From JBCBSS01 sp039819065 (GTDB taxonomy: Bacteria; Bacteroidota; Bacteroidia; Cytophagales; Cyclobacteriaceae): 64,000 nucleotides of DNA. The position numbers were made by a program, and so were the translations under genes. Below, piece after piece: positions 8,637 to 17,947 of this stretch (positions within the stretch are counted from its first letter, which is position 1; the number at the start of each line of letters is the position of its first letter). Location of the stretch: assembly GCA_039819065.1 (NCBI GenBank), contig JBCBSS010000011.1, forward strand, positions 21,866 through 85,865. Reading direction: 5' to 3'. Under the pieces are notes generated by a model. That model was not told the DNA's origin. It made no database searches and saw nothing but the letters and a program-made list of their open reading frames with translations.

Positions 8637-9002
8637 CTACTTTGCCCTGGGGTCAGGTTCTACCGCGCCCATAATAATCCCTTCTGGATCCATGAAAAAA
8701 GCCAACCAGCCCACACCTTCTACGGATATCTTGGGCACCACTATTTGTCCTCCTTTATCTTCTATTTCTTCGATGGTTTCTTCCAAATCATCCACCTCAA
8801 TGGTATTGGTCAATGGTTGTTGATCATTCCTTCTTTTGATGATCGCTCCGTTTATTCCCGGCTCGCTGTCCTGCCCAGTCCTCGCCATCCAATAGTCACT
8901 ATCACCCCATCGGCTGAACTCCCAGCCGAACACATCGTGATAAAACTGGATGGAGGATTGGGGGTTATCGGATGGTATTTCAAAATGTACAATGCGTCCC
9001 AT
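8637..9002 (-). CDS. VOC (glyoxalase/bleomycin-resistance fold) family protein
   Basis: A protein of about 121 residues with the VOC start GRIVHFEIPSDN, the FYHDVFGWEF helix and the closing FMDPEGIIMGAVEPDP strand. Metal ligands are plausible at the early histidine and late acidic residue but cannot be assigned. I prefer the ATG at 9000-9002, since the domain begins within five residues; a TTG 21 nt upstream is the alternative. The long open frame on the opposite strand (8613-9080) is taken to be a shadow. Confidence 0.8.
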   Translation of the reverse strand: MGRIVHFEIPSDNPQSSIQFYHDVFGWEFSRWGDSDYWMARTGQDSEPGINGAIIKRRNDQQPLTNTIEVDDLEETIEEIEDKGGQIVVPKISVEGVGWLAFFMDPEGIIMGAVEPDPRAK

Positions 9003-9139
9003 TCCTTTGTTTTTAAGGTTCAAGTACCGTTCTTAGATCATCGTGAAACCAATATATGCGGATTTTTTCGTAGTTTTTGACAGGATCTACCGAGCCGGAA
9101 AATTCCACTACTCAACCAGAAATTCATTATACCGAGCCG

Positions 9140-10174
9140 ATGGCGGACAAAATAGAAGTCAACGATAAGCTAGTGAGGATCATTGGTATCCAGCTTTTCG
9201 GGATCGTCATTCCGAATGCCACTGGCCTGGTGGACAACGCTGATCGGTCGGTTACCTTTCTGATGCTTACCTATGCGTTCTTCATCCTGATCGCCTTCTC
9301 GATCTGGCAAGGCAATCGCTATTTGCTATTCAAGCTGCAAGAACGAGTGGATTGGTTTAACTATCCCGGGCAAAAAGTAGTGATGCTTCTCACTATGAAT
9401 ATTTTCTATACGGCTCCACTTACTGTGGGCATGCTATTGATTTGGTACTATCTGGCCGGAAAACCGGCAGATTGGGAGGTCATTAAAATAACCGCTATCG
9501 TATGTGTAGTCTGTGTTGTGTTTGTCACACACGTTTATGAAACGGTTTTCCTGATCAAGCAAAGGGAGTCTGATAAAATAAAGGGGGAGCAATTGGAACG
9601 GGCCAAAGTGCAGGCTGAACTAGAAGCGCTTAAAAACCAGATCGACCCGCATTTCATGTTCAACTCGTTGAACAGCTTGAGTTATCTGATCGATGAGAAC
9701 CCGGAAAAGGCCAAGGAGTTTACGGAAAGCCTGGCTGAAGTCTACCGCTACATTCTAAGTAATAAAGATCAAAAACTGGTATTGCTAGAAGACGAGATCT
9801 CGTTTCTGAAGAAATACATTTCGCTACTTAAGCTACGCTTTGACAGAGCCCTCAAGGTCAACTTTCATTTACCTACTGCAGAGCAAGCTGATTTTCTCAT
9901 TCCTCCCATTTCTATTTTCATCGCGGTAGAAAACGTAGTGAAGCACAACGAGATATCCCGGAAAACGCCTCTTTCTGTCGATATCAATCAGGAGGGAAAT
10001 GGCTTAACGGTAAGCAATAGAATCATCCGAAAAAAGAACGTAAAGCATTCTTCTAAAATAGGTTTGAAGAACCTGGATGAGCGCTTCAAAATTCTAACCG
10101 GACAAGGCATAGATGCATCCCCTGTGGATGGTTATTTTAAATTGCACATGCCATTACTGAAACTGAATGGTTGA
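9140..10174 (+). CDS. LytS-type sensor histidine kinase
   Basis: From the ATG at 9140 the protein has 344 residues: four membrane segments (about 12-29, 38-56, 79-105, 114-138), a short coiled coil, then the His_kinase (PF06580-type) domain with phospho-acceptor H171 in QIDPHFMFNSLNSL. An HATPase-like domain follows, with an N-box (AVENVVKHNE) and a late GLKNLDERF motif. A TTG 63 nt upstream could also start the frame. The response-regulator gene begins 3 nt downstream, so the pair is a two-component system. The stimulus is unknown. Confidence 0.88.
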   Translation: MADKIEVNDKLVRIIGIQLFGIVIPNATGLVDNADRSVTFLMLTYAFFILIAFSIWQGNRYLLFKLQERVDWFNYPGQKVVMLLTMNIFYTAPLTVGMLLIWYYLAGKPADWEVIKITAIVCVVCVVFVTHVYETVFLIKQRESDKIKGEQLERAKVQAELEALKNQIDPHFMFNSLNSLSYLIDENPEKAKEFTESLAEVYRYILSNKDQKLVLLEDEISFLKKYISLLKLRFDRALKVNFHLPTAEQADFLIPPISIFIAVENVVKHNEISRKTPLSVDINQEGNGLTVSNRIIRKKNVKHSSKIGLKNLDERFKILTGQGIDASPVDGYFKLHMPLLKLNG

Positions 10175-10177
10175 GTT

Positions 10178-10933
10178 ATGAAAGTATTAATCATAGAAGA
10201 TGAGTTGACTGCTTCTAATAAACTGACATCGATGCTGGATAAGGTCGACCCTAGCATTGAAGTGATTGCCGTGCTAGAGAGCGTCAAGGAGAGTTGTAGT
10301 TGGCTAGATAATAATGCTGCACCGGATTTGGCTTTTGTAGATGTGCAATTATCAGATGACATCTCTTTCGAGATATTCAAAGATCGTGAAATCAATTTCC
10401 CTATGATCTTCACTACGGCGTATGATGAGTACATCATGGAGGCGTTGGAGTACAATTCGATCGACTACCTACTTAAACCGATACAGCAAGAGCGACTAGA
10501 ACGTGCGTTGGAAAAGGTAAGGAAGTTTGAAGCGCATTTCTTGCAATACAAATTCAATCAGCTGTTTGACAAGAACCGGGCGGAGCGCAGTCCATTCAAA
10601 AAGCGGTTCTTAGTGAAAAAAGGGTTGGATTACGTAGCTGTTACCTCCAAAGAGATTGCTTACTTCTTCACCGAGCACAAAATTGTGTTCTTAAAGGATA
10701 TACAAGGTAATAAGTACATCGTAGACAAAACACTCACTGATTTGCAAGAAGATCTTGACCCCAATGATTTCTTTCGCGCCAACCGTAAGTACATTGTCAA
10801 TATCGACGCCATTGAAAAGTTTAAATCTGATGCCGGGAAAATCTGCCTTGAATTAGTCCCTGCTACACAAGAAGAGGTGCATGTCAGTAAAGAAAACGCA
10901 CCGAACTTTAGGAATTGGGTGGAGGGCAATTAA
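10178..10933 (+). CDS. LytTR-family response regulator
   Basis: A 251-residue protein with an N-terminal receiver domain (acidic pocket E7-D8, phospho-acceptor D55 in AFVDVQL, T80, K100 in YLLKP) and a C-terminal LytTR DNA-binding domain from about 140 to 247 (RFLVKKGLDYVAV, FFRANRKYIVN). It follows the LytS-like kinase by 3 nt and is its cognate partner. Known LytTR regulators bind paired direct repeats upstream of targets; none is evident here. Confidence 0.9.
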   Translation: MKVLIIEDELTASNKLTSMLDKVDPSIEVIAVLESVKESCSWLDNNAAPDLAFVDVQLSDDISFEIFKDREINFPMIFTTAYDEYIMEALEYNSIDYLLKPIQQERLERALEKVRKFEAHFLQYKFNQLFDKNRAERSPFKKRFLVKKGLDYVAVTSKEIAYFFTEHKIVFLKDIQGNKYIVDKTLTDLQEDLDPNDFFRANRKYIVNIDAIEKFKSDAGKICLELVPATQEEVHVSKENAPNFRNWVEGN

Positions 10934-10942
10934 GAGCCAAAC

Positions 10943-11341
10943 TCAGTTCATCCCTGGAAAGGAAGTCACTTCTTGCACTTTCAAATCGGAAAAGCTTTCA
11001 ACCACTTGTATTTTGAAATCAGGAAAGCTATTTACCTCTTGCCATTCTCCGCAATCGTTTGGAAATGAGTCGACAAACTTTACTTTGATATCCGGGAATG
11101 ACTTGACGTACTGGATCTTGATATCTGGAAATTTGTCAACGAATTGAACCTTACCATGCAGCGCGATATCTTTCCATTGACAGTCTTCCGCCAGTACTTG
11201 TTTGAATTCAACATGATGTACAAAAGGACGCTCAGTAGTAGCGATCTGTGTATTTTGTAGATCTTCGGTCGAAGCAGGAGTATATAAAACAGTTACGGCC
11301 AAAAGTGTTGAAGCGCAAACTAGTACGATCAAGTGTTTCAT
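10943..11341 (-). CDS. Secreted short-repeat protein with SFPD motifs
   Basis: A 132-residue protein with an N-terminal hydrophobic signal (about 1-21). From residue 64 it is made of six roughly 11-residue repeats of the pattern K-V/I-Q-x-V-x-S-F-P-D (units near 64, 75, 86, 97, 110, 121), a spacing expected for a small beta-solenoid or stacked beta strands. Two Cys-Trp motifs (DCQW at 53-56, DCGEW at 96-100) may pair. I do not recognise a named family or function. It is convergent with the LytTR gene, 9 nt apart. Confidence 0.7.
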   Translation of the reverse strand: MKHLIVLVCASTLLAVTVLYTPASTEDLQNTQIATTERPFVHHVEFKQVLAEDCQWKDIALHGKVQFVDKFPDIKIQYVKSFPDIKVKFVDSFPNDCGEWQEVNSFPDFKIQVVESFSDLKVQEVTSFPGMN

Positions 11342-11809
11342 AGTGTTTGGATAACTAAAGTGGAATTGAAAAGCTTAAAAAATCAGATCAAGGAACATAA
11401 TAACTCGCCTTGGTGCTTTTTGTTATCCAAAGTTTCTTTGACAATTATTTTTCAGCAAAATACCCCATTCATTTTCTTCTAAAGTGGTTCTTTGGTGGGT
11501 TCTAAAACTCTGAATTTTCACTTTATTGGGTTTTTGAGGTTTTGCATGTTTGATTACCAGCGTTCGACCAAATAAAGTTTGGTTGCCTTGATCATCAGAT
11601 AGCCTTCATTTCTTTTCCTTAGATGAAAAGAAACGAAGCAAAGAAAAATCAAGCCAAAATTTAACCTTCAGCCCGCATCCCCACGCTGGCCCGGAATTTT
11701 GGCAGCCAACCGCACTCGTACTAGCCAAATAATTTTTCGCAAGCACATTTTGAAGTAATCATCAAGGACGGCCTATCCAAAAATTGAAAGTGCTACATCT
11801 TTGTTTTGT
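11342..11809. other. 468-nt intergenic region without a gene
   Basis: No coding frame is supported. Around 11611-11650 an imperfect inverted repeat (TTTCTTTTCCT with AGATGAAAAGAAA) is followed by an AAAGAAAAATCAAG stretch of a type scattered between genes in Bacteroidota genomes. The left part (11342-11400) should contain the promoter of the SFPD-repeat gene, but no clear -33/-7 pair stands out. Confidence 0.5.
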
Positions 11810-12622
11810 TCATGCCCTTTGATGGGCTGTCATACCTCCCATGACTATTTTCATGATACGCACTTTGGCCCATCTCGGCACTGTTCTAAGGGAATAAACC
11901 AGGAATTTAGTGAGGAAACCGGGCAAGACCGTTGACCTTCTACCGAGTGCTTTTAGAATTGGTAGACCTACTTGCTTCGGGGTCATAGCCATGTTCATTT
12001 TCATATTCGCGCGCTGCTCGAATCCGGTCTTCACTGGGCCTGGTGCTGCAGCTAATACATCTACGCCATGGGGCTTCAATTCCAGCCTTAATGCTTCCGC
12101 CAAGGATTGAACGTAGGCTTTACTTGCTCCGTAGTTCGCGGCATAAGGCACACCTTGGAATGATACCATAGAGCTTAGTAGAACGATGCCACCTCTTTTC
12201 TGATTGACAAATTGCTGTCCGAAATGGTGTGTTAAAACCAGTAGTGCTTCGCAATTCACTCTAAGCATATTGACCTCATCGTGAACCGAAGTCGATAAGA
12301 ATGAACCAGAAGTCCCATACCCGGCGGAAACTACCAGCATGCCCATATCCAGGCCATGGGTGGCTTCAATAATGGCATCGATGCCGGTTTGCTCCGCTAC
12401 ATCTGTAGCGACTACCTTCACTTCTACCTGATAAGTGCTTTTTAGATGTTCAGCCAGTTGGTTCAGTTTATCCTCGCTTCGGCTATTGACGATCAGGTTC
12501 AAACCTGATTCTGCCAATCTGATGGCAAGCTCCTTACCGATACCGGATGATGCTCCGGTCACAATGGCCCACTTTCCATATTTGGAAAACAGCCTCTTCT
12601 TCAATGATGTGGATATACTCAT
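11810..12622 (-). CDS. Short-chain dehydrogenase/reductase
   Basis: A 270-residue classical SDR: dinucleotide-binding TGASSGIG at 22-29, catalytic S151, Y164 and K168 (YGASK), and PGPVKTGF after the active site. The acidic or basic selectivity after strand 2 (NSRSEDKL) favours NADP(H). The C-terminus has a hydrophobic stretch (FLTKFLVYSL) as in membrane-associated SDRs of the DltE/HSD type. Substrate unknown. It is 10 nt downstream of a membrane-protein gene on the same strand, so the two are probably co-transcribed. Confidence 0.88.
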   Translation of the reverse strand: MSISTSLKKRLFSKYGKWAIVTGASSGIGKELAIRLAESGLNLIVNSRSEDKLNQLAEHLKSTYQVEVKVVATDVAEQTGIDAIIEATHGLDMGMLVVSAGYGTSGSFLSTSVHDEVNMLRVNCEALLVLTHHFGQQFVNQKRGGIVLLSSMVSFQGVPYAANYGASKAYVQSLAEALRLELKPHGVDVLAAAPGPVKTGFEQRANMKMNMAMTPKQVGLPILKALGRRSTVLPGFLTKFLVYSLRTVPRWAKVRIMKIVMGGMTAHQRA

Positions 12623-12632
12623 ATCGTTATGG

Positions 12633-13400
12633 TCAATATTTAATGAAAGGTTTGCCGTTCAGTGCTTGTAGCAGTACATAAACTGCCAGTAAGCCATAGA
12701 TGAGGGCAAATGCAAAAATCAATTTAACATTTCTCAGTAGGTAGAATGCCGCTAATGGCAGCACTTGCAGTGCGTGCATTCCTATGAAATGGGCTATTCT
12801 GGGATCGCCATACTTCCTGCTCCAATTCAAAAAGGGCAAACCGGTTCCTCCATCAGGCCCTCCCACGGTGTGCGACATACGCGCACCCATTACAAAACCT
12901 TCAAAAGAGAAAACTACGAAAAGCAGTATGCCCAACCTGATGCCCCATAAATAGGCGTTGGGCAAATCAGGGAACTGTTTGGCAAAGAATAAGAGCCCAA
13001 TGTAAGCTGTCCAGAGGGTGATGGCGGTGGCGGCCAATGCCATGAGGTTAAACATAAGCCCGTAAAAGGGGGTACTTACATTATAGTGAGACAACATTCC
13101 CCGGCCGGCTTGAATAGCGATGTAAATGACCTCAAAGCCCAGCAGTATCACCACTCCCCAACTGTAAGCTTTCATTCCCGCGCCAGTGCCTAAGTAGTGG
13201 ATATACCACCCCATAGCCCATGAAAAGATACATGTAGATAGGGCAAACTTGATAGGTTTGTACCAGGCGTTTACGCCCATCACCTCAAGTGAGGAAAACC
13301 GACTTACTACAATAAGAATGATTGCAAAAAGCAGGTTAGCGGCGCCAAACCAGAATAAAAGTTCGTTTCTGTTATATAGGTTTTCTATGAATTCTCGCAT
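12633..13400 (-). CDS. Seven-helix membrane protein, function unknown
   Basis: A 255-residue protein with about seven membrane segments. A conserved-looking polar loop (VMGARMSHTVGGPDGG) precedes a RIAHFIGMHALQVLPL helix, where several histidines could bind metal or haem. I know this family as an uncharacterised membrane protein in Bacteroidota. It lies upstream of the SDR gene on the same strand. Confidence 0.75.
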   Translation of the reverse strand: MREFIENLYNRNELLFWFGAANLLFAIILIVVSRFSSLEVMGVNAWYKPIKFALSTCIFSWAMGWYIHYLGTGAGMKAYSWGVVILLGFEVIYIAIQAGRGMLSHYNVSTPFYGLMFNLMALAATAITLWTAYIGLLFFAKQFPDLPNAYLWGIRLGILLFVVFSFEGFVMGARMSHTVGGPDGGTGLPFLNWSRKYGDPRIAHFIGMHALQVLPLAAFYLLRNVKLIFAFALIYGLLAVYVLLQALNGKPFIKY

Positions 13401-13570
13401 GCATGTGTAGTTCTGTCTTTATTAAAGCATTTAGTGTTTTGTTGGTGCATGTTGCAGTTGTCATAAATGCCATCCGACAAGTCATTTCGAATGTAATGAG
13501 AAATCTATCTTCCTAATATTCTGAGTCTTAGTTAGTGTTTTCAGCGAATTTGTGCACAACTTTCAACACT

Positions 13571-14140
13571 TCATTTACTGGCTTGTTCAGCTTTTTTCTT
13601 GATCTCGGCCAGCCAGATATCATGAATACGCTGCAGCTTTTTACGTTGAAAAGTCTTTTCAAGAAACGTGAGCCATCCATATTGGGACTCGTCCGTGACG
13701 AGCGTTACTCCATTTTCATTCGGTATGATCAGCCAGGAATGATAGGCTTTGATGCTCTTCTTTCTGGATTCCCAACTCAGCCTTTCATTGGGTACATATT
13801 CCTTGATGGTGGATTGAAAATCCAGTCCCATGGTTTTCCAGGTGAATACCGACCCTTCTTTTAACCGGCCATCGGTCGAGTTTTGTACTTTGACATTGGC
13901 AGCTCCCTCATACCATTCTGGCCAGGTTTCAGCCTGAAGTAATATGTCCCAAACTACTTCAGCTGGTGCTTCAATATCAACCTTATTGTGTACGTAGAAT
14001 TTGGACTGCTCTGGTACGTACTGCTCCGGCCAATTGATTTGCTGGTTGTATGGTCTGCCGGACTCTATGGCCTTCTTCTTAGCATAGCAGCTCATCAGCA
14101 AGGGCATGCTAAACATTATCACTATAATCGATCTTACCAT
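13571..14140 (-). CDS. SRPBCC-domain lipoprotein
   Basis: A 189-residue protein with a lipobox (LLMSC, Cys18), so probably a membrane-anchored lipoprotein. Residues 50-185 form a START/SRPBCC ligand-binding fold (NKVDIEAPAEVVWDILLQAETWPEWYEGA, then KEYVPNERLSWES). Such domains bind hydrophobic ligands; the ligand here is unknown. A second SRPBCC gene, without the lipobox, lies at 27380. Confidence 0.82.
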   Translation of the reverse strand: MVRSIIVIMFSMPLLMSCYAKKKAIESGRPYNQQINWPEQYVPEQSKFYVHNKVDIEAPAEVVWDILLQAETWPEWYEGAANVKVQNSTDGRLKEGSVFTWKTMGLDFQSTIKEYVPNERLSWESRKKSIKAYHSWLIIPNENGVTLVTDESQYGWLTFLEKTFQRKKLQRIHDIWLAEIKKKAEQASK

Positions 14141-14204
14141 TTTCTCTTTCTTTGTCTTTTCACAAAGATCGCGGGGCTTAATCGGTCAAAACGATAACAT
14201 ATGT

Positions 14205-14783
14205 TTAGACTTTTGCACTATCCTCTTTTTTGAGCCGACTCAAGTGGACAGGTGTGATGCCCAAATAGGAGGCAATCATGTGTTGTGGTACACGATTGTG
14301 AATGTTGGGGAAAACCTCGGTGATCATATCGTAACGTTCTCGCGGAGTTCGCACATAGAAGTTCTTTACACGGTTGTCCTGGTATATGAAGTAGAATTCT
14401 GCTATCAAACGCCCTAGTCGATCTCCTTGCTTGAGGTTAGCATACCCCCAATCGATGGTACTTCTAGGCAAAACGACTACTTGCGTGTCCTCTAACGCTT
14501 GCAAAGTGTAAAGCGAAGGTTGCTTCAACATAAAGCACGAGTAGTCAGCTATGAACTGATTCTCAAGGGCAAAATGGATGGTGTGCTCAGTTCCCGATGG
14601 GTCAGTAACGATTACCCTTATGATACCTGAATTAATGAAGAATATCTCATTAGGTACCTTATCCGGATGACTGAGGACTGATTTTCTTTTGAATTTCTTT
14701 TCAAAACAGCCATTTAAAAAATCGTGTGTCTCCTGTTCAGAGATTTCGATCATTTGGCTTATGGCTTGTTTGATTTGATCCAT
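14205..14783 (-). CDS. Crp/Fnr-family transcriptional regulator
   Basis: A 192-residue protein with an N-terminal cyclic-nucleotide-binding-like beta roll (about 20-115) and a C-terminal helix-turn-helix (MIASYLGITPVHLSRLKKE). The RPRE-type cAMP contact sequence is absent, so the effector is not predicted. Members of this Bacteroidota subgroup often control neighbouring genes; the SRPBCC lipoprotein downstream is a candidate target. Confidence 0.85.
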   Translation of the reverse strand: MDQIKQAISQMIEISEQETHDFLNGCFEKKFKRKSVLSHPDKVPNEIFFINSGIIRVIVTDPSGTEHTIHFALENQFIADYSCFMLKQPSLYTLQALEDTQVVVLPRSTIDWGYANLKQGDRLGRLIAEFYFIYQDNRVKNFYVRTPRERYDMITEVFPNIHNRVPQHMIASYLGITPVHLSRLKKEDSAKV

Positions 14784-14938
14784 AAATAGGTTGGTTTCAC
14801 ACTTATCTTAAAAATAGAGATTCTGGCGAATTGTTTGAGATGAAGGGTTATTAACTTTTACATGGTACGACCAACCACCAATGAGAGTTTAAAAAGGCTT
14901 TCGAGCCTATTCAAAAGACTGAAGTTTAAGGTCTGTAT

Positions 14939-15388
14939 CTAGCTGGTAGAGAAGCCTGTAACCTTCCAAGCTTGATGAGTTACAGGAATAGAAGCTTTCG
15001 ATTGTTTCTTTTTCAAAACTGATTTTCCAGCCCATACATTCATTGTACTCGTACCCTTTAATAATTGTTCTGGGTATTCTTCATTGAAATAAAACTGTAG
15101 TTGAGGCCCTTCTCCTGTCTCAAAATGATAAGATGATGTTCTTCCCTTCTTGAGGTCTTTCACTTTTAACTTGAATTCAATTGGCCAGTCTAGAAAGCAA
15201 TCGGAACATTCATCAGCCACTAGTTTTACATCAACATCTTCAGACAGCCGAAAGCTGTAGTAGTGAGTTCCTATGTACCATTCGTAAATGATATATCCCC
15301 CTATGAGAGAAGTAAAAAGAAGTGTTCCTGACAAAAGAACAATCTTGATTAGCCTTATTACTTTTCTTGATTTCAGGTTGTGACTCAT
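14939..15388 (-). CDS. Hypothetical single-pass membrane protein
   Basis: About 149 residues from the ATG at 15386-15388 (a TTG three codons upstream is the alternative). A single N-terminal membrane segment (about 14-36) is followed by an extracytoplasmic domain with a CSDC pair. No family recognised. It lies 22 nt after the next gene on the same strand and may be co-transcribed with it. Confidence 0.6.
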   Translation of the reverse strand: MSHNLKSRKVIRLIKIVLLSGTLLFTSLIGGYIIYEWYIGTHYYSFRLSEDVDVKLVADECSDCFLDWPIEFKLKVKDLKKGRTSSYHFETGEGPQLQFYFNEEYPEQLLKGTSTMNVWAGKSVLKKKQSKASIPVTHQAWKVTGFSTS

Positions 15389-15410
15389 GATGAACAAAGC
15401 CTTATAAGTA

Positions 15411-16028
15411 CTACCAAGACATGAACATCATACTTACACCTTCTTCATAATTTTCAATGAAGTTAGTTTGAATGTTTTCTACCTTCATGTAATCTGCCCC
15501 ATCAATAAATTCGCCTAGCTTCAGAAAGCTATTCCAGTCCATATAAAAGCTATCATTAATGAAATAATTGAAAAAAGAGGATTTCATACCAGTCCCTTGG
15601 TGCCCCACCTCTTCCAAGTAAACAACTTCTTTTGTCAAACTACCTTCATAGAGTATACTTTCAAATTGAATCTCTTCGCCTCTGACACTGATACTGTGCT
15701 TTTCAAACGATTTTTGGAATTCCTCTAGTTGGTTTCGTTGTTCGAAATCAGCGATTTCATCAAGAAAATATTTTTCTCTTGTAAGTCGAAGTTTGTAGTC
15801 AGTGTAACCATCATTTTGACTATCCAAATATTCGCTGGAAGCAATCAGTTCCTCTTTGGTTTCAAAAATGGCAACATGCTCCCAAAAACTTTGAATTTTA
15901 TGATGTCGATAGTGAAAGTCTGGCACAAATCCAGTTTTAAGGTAGCATTGAACCTCTTCCTTAAGGAAATACTCACAGCCCGTTCCCAGATGTTCACCTA
16001 GTTTATAATGCCATAAATCTAATCCCAT
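15411..16028 (-). CDS. Hypothetical protein beginning MGLDLW
   Basis: A 205-residue soluble protein rich in aromatic and acidic residues. The start (MGLDLWHYKLG) resembles a group of uncharacterised bacterial proteins often found singly and variably, but I cannot assign a function. AT-rich compared with its neighbours, which fits an accessory gene. A 14-bp palindrome (TTAAAGGCCTTTAA, 16051-16064) lies 23 nt upstream. Confidence 0.6.
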   Translation of the reverse strand: MGLDLWHYKLGEHLGTGCEYFLKEEVQCYLKTGFVPDFHYRHHKIQSFWEHVAIFETKEELIASSEYLDSQNDGYTDYKLRLTREKYFLDEIADFEQRNQLEEFQKSFEKHSISVRGEEIQFESILYEGSLTKEVVYLEEVGHQGTGMKSSFFNYFINDSFYMDWNSFLKLGEFIDGADYMKVENIQTNFIENYEEGVSMMFMSW

Positions 16029-16165
16029 GCGCAGTACTTATAATATTACCTTAAAGGCCTTTAAAGTGCTTTTTGTAATACATACTTCTATCGTAAAGAT
16101 AGATATCTTACCACAATTGTCATGTCTATAGAAGTCAAGGGAGAAGTAATGTTCCAGAATAACTC

Positions 16166-16681
16166 CTAGCCGTATCCTTTAACCCACTCCCTCAGCACCC
16201 TTCTCGAGTGCTGATCGACCAAGGCAAAAATGCGATGTATTACGTCTCTACTTCCGGTTGGTGCATGACCTTGTACCTTGATCACCTCAAAACCCAATTG
16301 ATCATGTAGCTCATAAAACTTCTGGTAGAGATCAGCATTGGAAAGCAAATCACCTGATTTTCTGGATCGAAATGAGCGCTCCTCAAGTTGCTTTCTCCGA
16401 TCATTTAACCCTGTTAATGTCTGCGAGTCGGTGTACAGGTTGACAGTCACTTCGATAGATTCGCTTTTCAAGTTTTCCAAAGCCCATAAGGCGGTTTCAA
16501 GTTCCAACCGAGCCGTAGTGGTTTCGGTAAATTTCTTAGTAGAAATTTGAGATGTTAAAACCTCATGGTCTATGCGAGCTTGTTCTAGCAGTATCGACCG
16601 GGGTAAAATAAGGTAAGCTCCTACTCCTAATCTCCGTTGAGGGTTGAAGCTAGCATCAGTAAAAGCTATGAGGTCACTCAC
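16166..16681 (-). CDS. RNase H-like nuclease
   Basis: A 171-residue RNase H fold protein. The four acidic catalytic positions are visible: D9 (FTDAS), E60 (ARLELE), D85 (LYTDSQ) and D156 (ALVDQHSR); H139 lies in the usual flexible loop. A basic insertion at about 92-112 distinguishes it from standard RNase HI. Whether it cuts RNA/DNA hybrids is unknown. The start is GTG at 16679-16681 and overlaps the 3' end of the RidA gene by 8 nt, implying coupled translation. Confidence 0.8.
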   Translation of the reverse strand: MSDLIAFTDASFNPQRRLGVGAYLILPRSILLEQARIDHEVLTSQISTKKFTETTTARLELETALWALENLKSESIEVTVNLYTDSQTLTGLNDRRKQLEERSFRSRKSGDLLSNADLYQKFYELHDQLGFEVIKVQGHAPTGSRDVIHRIFALVDQHSRRVLREWVKGYG

Positions 16682-17054
16682 CTATTTCGGCAATGCATTC
16701 TATTTCTACCAGGGCATTGAGTGGGTTTTGCTTCACGGCGATGGTAGTTCTGGCGGGTCGATGATCACCAAACATCTCGGCATACTTAGCATTCATACCG
16801 TCGAAATTGGCCATATCGCTGAGGTACACATTAGTTTTCACGATGTTTTTAAGTTCGAGGCCCATGCCTCCCAAGACGATAGTAATGTTTTGAAACACGC
16901 GTCCGGTTTGCTCGGTAATATTGTCTCCCACGATTTGCATGGTTTCCGGGTCGAGAGGAGTCTGACCAGAACAGTAAACCAAATTCCCTGTTCTAACCGC
17001 ATGGCAATAGGGGCCAATGGCTTCGGGGGCACCGGGTATTATTTTTATTTCCAC
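16674..17054 (-). CDS. RidA-family (YjgF/UK114) enamine/imine deaminase
   Basis: A 126-residue protein with RidA hallmarks: GPYCHAV near the N-terminus, the catalytic arginine R102 in RPARTTIAV, and the late E-I-E-C strand with E117. RidA enzymes hydrolyse reactive 2-aminoacrylate and related enamines and protect PLP enzymes. It forms homotrimers in known cases. The start is GTG at 17052-17054, 17 nt after the TPR gene, and its end overlaps the RNase H-like gene. Confidence 0.9.
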   Translation of the reverse strand: MEIKIIPGAPEAIGPYCHAVRTGNLVYCSGQTPLDPETMQIVGDNITEQTGRVFQNITIVLGGMGLELKNIVKTNVYLSDMANFDGMNAKYAEMFGDHRPARTTIAVKQNPLNALVEIECIAEIGE

Positions 17055-17071
17055 GAAAGTTGAGTTATTGT

Positions 17072-17947
17072 TTAGGCCACCTGGCCAAGTTGTTTCATTC
17101 TCATTAGGCGCTCCTGCTCGGTAGGAGGAAACTGACAGTCTCTGGACAAGACGCAGTATGCTTTGGCAAAGTATGCTTGTGCTTCACTTGCACGCTCCAT
17201 GAACATCAGGCATTCTGCGATTTCTTCGTAAACATATCCGTTTTCAACACCTAACGTTTTGCATTCCTCGATCAAAGCCATCTGGTGCTCATACCCAGTC
17301 TCAACATCTCCCATCAAACGGTACGTTTTGCCTATATCGCATTTAGCATTTAACATACCGCGGATTTGATGTCGTCGTTGGCGGAAATCAAGCCCTTTCT
17401 TGAAGAACTTCAAAGCACATTCGTAATTCCTTATTTCGAGGTATTTGTGGGCTATGTTGGAGTAAAGTGTTCCCAGCCACTTCTGGGCTTTGTGGTCCTC
17501 AATGCTCTTAGCCATTTGAATGGCCATCAGGTTCCACTCGATCGCATCGTCGGGCTCAAGAATATAGCCCAGCATATGCGCCGCATCCAACGCCAAACCA
17601 TAATCTCCTATCTTCTTGGTGATTTGAAAGGCTTTTTTGGATAATTCTATCGCTTTGGATTTGACCTTGGTGTCATTAAAAACCCTGGCCCTTTCCAGTA
17701 AGCAACATACCATCGGAGTTTCTTGCTTTACTTCTACCAAGGATTCAGCTGTATCAAGGATTTGGTGGGCTTCACCAAATTTCTTTTGTAGCGCCTGTGT
17801 TCTGGCCAGTTGTGTTAATAAGCGAATGTGATAAGCACCGTCACTGCTTTTTTCAGAGACAGGCAGCAGTTCCCGAAAGACTTGTTCAGTCTTTTCTGGG
17901 TGCTCAAAGTCCCAAAGGGAGTCTATCTCTGGTAGGGGTTTTCCCAT
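17072..17947 (-). CDS. TPR-repeat protein
   Basis: A 291-residue helical protein composed of tetratricopeptide repeats from about 35 to 270 (for example ALKFFKKGLDFRQRRHQ, GYEHQMALIEECKTLG). No signal peptide, so cytoplasmic. Probably a protein-interaction scaffold; the architecture recalls sensor-like TPR domains but there is no effector domain. First gene of a run with RidA and RNase H. Confidence 0.75.
   Translation of the reverse strand: MGKPLPEIDSLWDFEHPEKTEQVFRELLPVSEKSSDGAYHIRLLTQLARTQALQKKFGEAHQILDTAESLVEVKQETPMVCCLLERARVFNDTKVKSKAIELSKKAFQITKKIGDYGLALDAAHMLGYILEPDDAIEWNLMAIQMAKSIEDHKAQKWLGTLYSNIAHKYLEIRNYECALKFFKKGLDFRQRRHQIRGMLNAKCDIGKTYRLMGDVETGYEHQMALIEECKTLGVENGYVYEEIAECLMFMERASEAQAYFAKAYCVLSRDCQFPPTEQERLMRMKQLGQVA

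Noticed and set aside
8613..9080. Long open frame on the plus strand (155 codons)
   Set aside because: It is antisense to the VOC gene at 8637-9002, lacks domain resemblance and has unnatural composition (many His, Phe and Tyr); taken as a shadow.
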